Below are positions 6,018 to 8,402 of a stretch of 8,402 nucleotides of DNA, piece by piece (the first letter of the stretch is position 1; each line of letters opens with the position of its first letter). Source of the stretch: Comamonadaceae bacterium (GTDB taxonomy: Bacteria > Pseudomonadota > Gammaproteobacteria > Burkholderiales > Burkholderiaceae_C); NCBI GenBank assembly GCA_947460065.1, contig CANHGF010000086.1:1-8402 (forward strand). Reading direction: 5' to 3'. Both the position numbers and the translations under genes were made by a program. A model generated the notes under the pieces. It saw only the letters and a list, made by a program, of their open reading frames with translations, had not been told where the DNA came from and did no database searches.

Positions 6018-7078
6018 AGCTGGCCCTGATCACCGATGCCTGGCAGCCCCAGGTCAATGGCGTGGTCACCACTTTGGTCGAGCTGGTGAGGTACCTGCAG
6101 GAGCGCGGGCACGAGGTGCTGGTGATCCACCCAGGTCTGTTCCCGACGCGGCCTTGTCCGGGCTATCCGGGTATCGACCTGGCGGTCAAGCCCTCGCGCC
6201 TGCTGCCCGGCATGCTCAACGACTTCGAGCCCGATGCGATTCATCTGGCCACCGAAGGGCCGATCGGCTGGGCCGCTCGCGCCCACTGTCTGCGCCATGG
6301 GCTGCGCTTTACCACCGCCTTCCACACCCGATTTCCAGAGATCCTGAAGGCGGCCTTGCGCATCCCACTGAGCTGGGGTTACGCCCTGTACCGGCATTTT
6401 CATCGGCCCTCCGCTGGAGTGATGGTACCGACCGAGGGCATGCTGAACGTCCTCAAGGCGCGTCGCTTTAAAAACCTCCTGTCCTGGACCCACGGGGTGG
6501 ATCTGGCACTTTTCCCCTACAGCGCCCAAAAGCAGCTTTGCCCTGAGTTGGGCCCGCTGAGCGAGCCGGTCTTTCTTTATGTGGGCCGCGTCTCCTATGA
6601 AAAAAACATCCAGGTCTTTCTCGACCTGGTGTTGCCAGGTACCAAGGTGGTGTGCGGCGTGGGGCCGCTAGAGCCCGAACTGCGGGCCAAATATCCGCAT
6701 GTGCGCTGGCTGGGCATCCTGCCCAGGCCGCAACTGGCCAGTGTTTATGCCGCTGCCGACGTCTTCGTCTTTCCCAGCCGCAACGAAACCTTCGGGCTGG
6801 TGATGCTCGAGGCGATGGCCTGTGGCACCCCCGTTGCCGCCTTCCCGGTCGACGGGCCGCTGGAGGTGGTGGGCACCGAGGTGCGCCATCCGGGCGGCAT
6901 CCTTCACGAGGACCTGCAGCAAGCCTGTTTGCAGGCACTGGGCCTGGCTCGCTCGCAAGCGCGCGAGCGTGCCCTGCAATTTGACTGGGACCAGGCGGGC
7001 AGCCGCTTTGAGTCCTATTTAGTGCCGGCGCGCACCGCCACGGTCAGCCTGCAGGCCCAAGAAAAGCCAGTGTCTTGA
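6014..7078 (+). CDS. agt: GT4-family glycosyltransferase, Agt-like diacylglycerol glycosyltransferase
   Basis: The 354-residue protein starts at the ATG of the ATGA overlapping the plcP stop. This is the conserved family start, MKLALITDAWQPQVNGV. A longer frame upstream runs inside plcP and is rejected. GT-B motifs in order are HLATEGPIGW (residues 78-87), FTTAFHTRFPE (99-109), a VPTEGM linker (138-143), YVGRVSYEKNI (189-199), VGPLE (216-220) and the EX7E motif NETFGLVMLE (Glu258, Glu266). In Rhodobacterales, SAR11 and other bacteria a GT4 enzyme next to plcP (Agt) makes monoglucosyl- or glucuronosyl-diacylglycerol from the diacylglycerol that PlcP releases. The overlap here implies coupled translation and the same pathway. 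The sugar (glucose, galactose, glucuronate or mannose) cannot be told from sequence. It should be peripheral on the inner membrane, since it has no membrane segment. It is paralogous to the gene at 2384-3652. Confidence 0.9.
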   Translation: MKLALITDAWQPQVNGVVTTLVELVRYLQERGHEVLVIHPGLFPTRPCPGYPGIDLAVKPSRLLPGMLNDFEPDAIHLATEGPIGWAARAHCLRHGLRFTTAFHTRFPEILKAALRIPLSWGYALYRHFHRPSAGVMVPTEGMLNVLKARRFKNLLSWTHGVDLALFPYSAQKQLCPELGPLSEPVFLYVGRVSYEKNIQVFLDLVLPGTKVVCGVGPLEPELRAKYPHVRWLGILPRPQLASVYAAADVFVFPSRNETFGLVMLEAMACGTPVAAFPVDGPLEVVGTEVRHPGGILHEDLQQACLQALGLARSQARERALQFDWDQAGSRFESYLVPARTATVSLQAQEKPVS

Positions 7079-7105
7079 GCGTTCAGGGCGCAGCTTGCGC
7101 AGCGC

Positions 7106-7669
7106 CTATCGCCGGCCAAGCCGCTCCATAAGCTCACTGAGCTCGGCCAGCGCGTCTTCCTTGGTCGCCGCAAACCAGCCCAGGCGCTTGCCCTCGTCGT
7201 CCCAGGCCCTGAGCTTGATGGCGTCGGCGTGCATGGCGGTCTGCTCGAACAGCTGCTGCTCATAGATGTCCATGGCACCGCCTTGGAGCTTCAAGCTGCG
7301 CAGGGAGTCTGGCGAGAGCCTTTGTCTGTAGCTGGGATGGCGGCCCACCAGATAGCGCTTGGCCAGAACATGCAGACGCACCGGCTCTGCCACCAGCCGC
7401 CCCCAAATGGCCTCCAGCACAGGCGCCGCAAGCGCTTCATGCCTGTCGTCCTGGCCCCGCAGGGTGGGCGTGCCGGGCAGGCCCATGAGCAAGTGGCCCA
7501 GGTCATGCAGCCAGCTGGCCAATTGCAGCTCGGCCGAGGCCCCTGCCAGCCGGGCCAGTTGGGCGCATTGCCAGGCATGCTCGAGCTGCGTGACTGGCTC
7601 GCCGGCATATTGCGCGTCGCCAGCTTGCCGGTACAGATCGACGATATCGGGGGCTTGCAAGGAACTCAT
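7106..7669 (-). CDS. phnZ: PhnZ-like HD-domain mixed-valent diiron oxygenase for phosphonate cleavage
   Basis: The 187-residue protein has an HD fold. Its candidate iron ligands His31, His55-Asp56, His59, His77, His100 and Asp157 match the spacing of PhnZ (34, 58-59, 62, 80, 104, 161). Tyr21 and Glu24 correspond to the PhnZ substrate-lid pair Tyr24/Glu27. Lys104 and Arg154 correspond to its phosphonate-contact residues. The PhnZ numbers are recalled from the literature. PhnZ oxidatively splits 1-hydroxy-2-aminoethylphosphonate to glycine and phosphate; the related TmpB acts on the trimethylated form. The substrate here is therefore an alpha-hydroxyphosphonate but is otherwise open. The 2-oxoglutarate hydroxylase partner (PhnY or TmpA type) is not in the window. 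The gene is divergent from phnC, with 97 bases between the start codons. No ribosome binding site is visible before ATG 7669. Confidence 0.88.
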   Translation of the reverse strand: MSSLQAPDIVDLYRQAGDAQYAGEPVTQLEHAWQCAQLARLAGASAELQLASWLHDLGHLLMGLPGTPTLRGQDDRHEALAAPVLEAIWGRLVAEPVRLHVLAKRYLVGRHPSYRQRLSPDSLRSLKLQGGAMDIYEQQLFEQTAMHADAIKLRAWDDEGKRLGWFAATKEDALAELSELMERLGRR

Positions 7670-7691
7670 GGCGCAAGCTTGACGCCGCTTG

Positions 7692-7709
7692 ATGACGAGA
7701 CCAAGACAG
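7692..7709 (-). promoter_or_regulatory. Candidate Pho box for the HD oxygenase gene
   Basis: On the minus strand this reads CTGTCTT-GGTC-TCGTCAT, with halves matching 6/7 and 5/7. Ten bases later is CAAGCT (7676-7681), a poor -10 with A2 and T6. A transcript from there would begin at or next to the ATG at 7669. Confidence 0.45.
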
Positions 7710-7720
7710 CCAGGGCTGTC
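7705..7720. promoter_or_regulatory. 16-bp perfect dyad formed by back-to-back Pho half-sites
   Basis: GACAGCC-AG-GGCTGTC is a perfect 7-bp inverted repeat with a 2-base centre, midway between two divergent genes. It consists of the first halves of the two flanking candidate Pho boxes, which point in opposite directions. It could instead be a separate dimer-binding operator. Confidence 0.5.
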
Positions 7721-7733
7721 ACAAAAGCTTCAT
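7716..7733 (+). promoter_or_regulatory. Candidate Pho box for phnC
   Basis: CTGTCAC-AAAA-GCTTCAT has a first half matching 7/7, an A-rich spacer as in enterobacterial Pho boxes, and a second half matching 4/7 with the TCAT core. The -10 is unclear: TTCATT (7743-7748) and TATGCA (7737-7742) are both weak. Confidence 0.5.
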
Positions 7734-7766
7734 CCATATGCATTCATTTCGTCATCGCTGGGCGCC

Positions 7767-8402
7767 ATGATCTCGACCCACATGATCGATTCAGCCTATG
7801 CCATCGAAGTGGCCGACGCCAACAAGACTTTCGGCGCCGCCGCCAAAGCCCTTCGCGGGGTGAACCTGCGGGTACGCGCCGGTGAATGCGTTGGGCTGCT
7901 GGGTGCCTCTGGCTCGGGCAAATCGACATTGCTGCGCAGCCTGTGTGGCCTGGAAATGCTCGATGCCCAGGCCGGCCATATTCATTTGCACGGTCAAACC
8001 CTGCAATCCCGGGGGCGACTCGGGCCGCAGGCACGGGCCTTGCGCGGCATGACCGGCATTATTTTTCAGCAGTTCAACCTCATTGGTCGCATGAGCGTGC
8101 TCGGCAATGTGCTGACCGGACTGCTGCCGCAGCTGCCCCTGCGCCGCAGTTTGCTGGGTCGCTTCACCGACGAAGAAAGGCTGACGGCCATGCGCGCGCT
8201 CGATGCGGTGGGCATGGCCGAATTTGCCCTGCAGCGCGCCTCTACCCTGTCAGGCGGCCAGCAGCAAAGGGCGGCGATTGCCCGCACCCTGGCCCAGGGC
8301 GCCCGCATCGTGCTGGCCGACGAGCCGGTAGCGTCGCTCGATCCCCAGTCGACAAGCCGGGTGATGGACCTGCTGCGTGGCCTGAACAGGGACCACGGCA
8401 TC
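7767..8402 (+). CDS. phnC: Phosphonate ABC transporter ATP-binding protein PhnC (3' end cut by window)
   Basis: The frame is open from ATG 7767 to the window end: 212 residues of a family usually near 260-280. All ABC ATPase motifs present so far are intact: Walker A GASGSGKST (residues 46-54), Q-loop IFQQFNL, signature LSGGQQQR, Walker B IVLADEP and the D-loop SLDP. The segment QQFNLIGRMSVLGNVLTG with the LPLRRSLLGRF insertion is characteristic of PhnC rather than of general amino-acid transporters. It powers uptake of phosphonates across the inner membrane with PhnD (periplasmic binder) and PhnE (permease), which should follow downstream. The start is uncertain. ATG 7782 (Met6) is an alternative, and neither start has a clear ribosome binding site. 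The gene is divergent from the HD oxygenase, sharing a regulatory region with it. Confidence 0.92.
   Translation, partial: MISTHMIDSAYAIEVADANKTFGAAAKALRGVNLRVRAGECVGLLGASGSGKSTLLRSLCGLEMLDAQAGHIHLHGQTLQSRGRLGPQARALRGMTGIIFQQFNLIGRMSVLGNVLTGLLPQLPLRRSLLGRFTDEERLTAMRALDAVGMAEFALQRASTLSGGQQQRAAIARTLAQGARIVLADEPVASLDPQSTSRVMDLLRGLNRDHGI

Noticed and set aside
7086..7106. Terminator hairpin between the second glycosyltransferase and the HD gene
   Set aside because: Only a 5-bp stem (GCGCA/TGCGC) without a T-run. Such short GC stems arise by chance here.
7106..7669. General HD-domain nucleotide phosphohydrolase
   Set aside because: The extra histidines and the Tyr/Glu lid pair at PhnZ spacing, next to phnC, favour a phosphonate oxygenase.
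7229..7885. 218-codon plus-strand frame over the HD oxygenase, the intergenic region and phnC
   Set aside because: It overlaps two genes with clear catalytic motifs in other frames and has low-complexity composition.

Overview
The window looks like a chromosomal stretch of a GC-rich betaproteobacterium, probably of the order Burkholderiales. This rests on GC-rich codon use and the flavour of the proteins, and is an inference rather than a search result. It holds eight protein genes packed tightly in + and - orientations. The first and last are cut by the window edges. No RNA genes, insertion sequences, CRISPR arrays or phage genes are visible, and no gene-free stretch exceeds about 200 bases.

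Layout. Bases 1-1548 (+) encode the end of a class III PLP aminotransferase. A strong hairpin follows at 1560-1596. Bases 1638-2246 (-) encode a small membrane protein resembling the DUF962/Mpo1 family. Divergent from it, 2384-3652 (+) encodes a GT4 glycosyltransferase whose end overlaps by 7 bases the end of a convergent LplT-type lysophospholipid transporter (3646-4896, -). Divergent from lplT, an operon at 5097-7078 (+) encodes a PlcP-type metallophosphoesterase and a second GT4 glycosyltransferase joined by an ATGA overlap. Next come a convergent PhnZ-like HD-domain phosphonate oxygenase (7106-7669, -) and the divergent start of phnC, a phosphonate ABC transporter ATPase (7767 to the window end, +).

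How the genes fit together. PlcP plus an adjacent GT4 enzyme is the known core of phosphate-starvation lipid remodelling. PlcP strips phosphate headgroups from phospholipids, and the glycosyltransferase caps the resulting diacylglycerol with sugar. The phn genes at the right end scavenge phosphorus from phosphonates. I found PhoB-box-like sequences (7-4-7 architecture, CTGTCAT-like halves) in all three divergent intergenic regions. They face plcP, lplT, the DUF962-like gene, the HD gene and phnC, with a weaker one facing the first glycosyltransferase. The window is therefore best read as a phosphate-starvation island joining membrane lipid replacement to phosphonate scavenging. The DUF962-like protein, the second glycosyltransferase and lplT are candidate additional members. 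The aminotransferase could be a further part of it, but its promoter lies outside the window.
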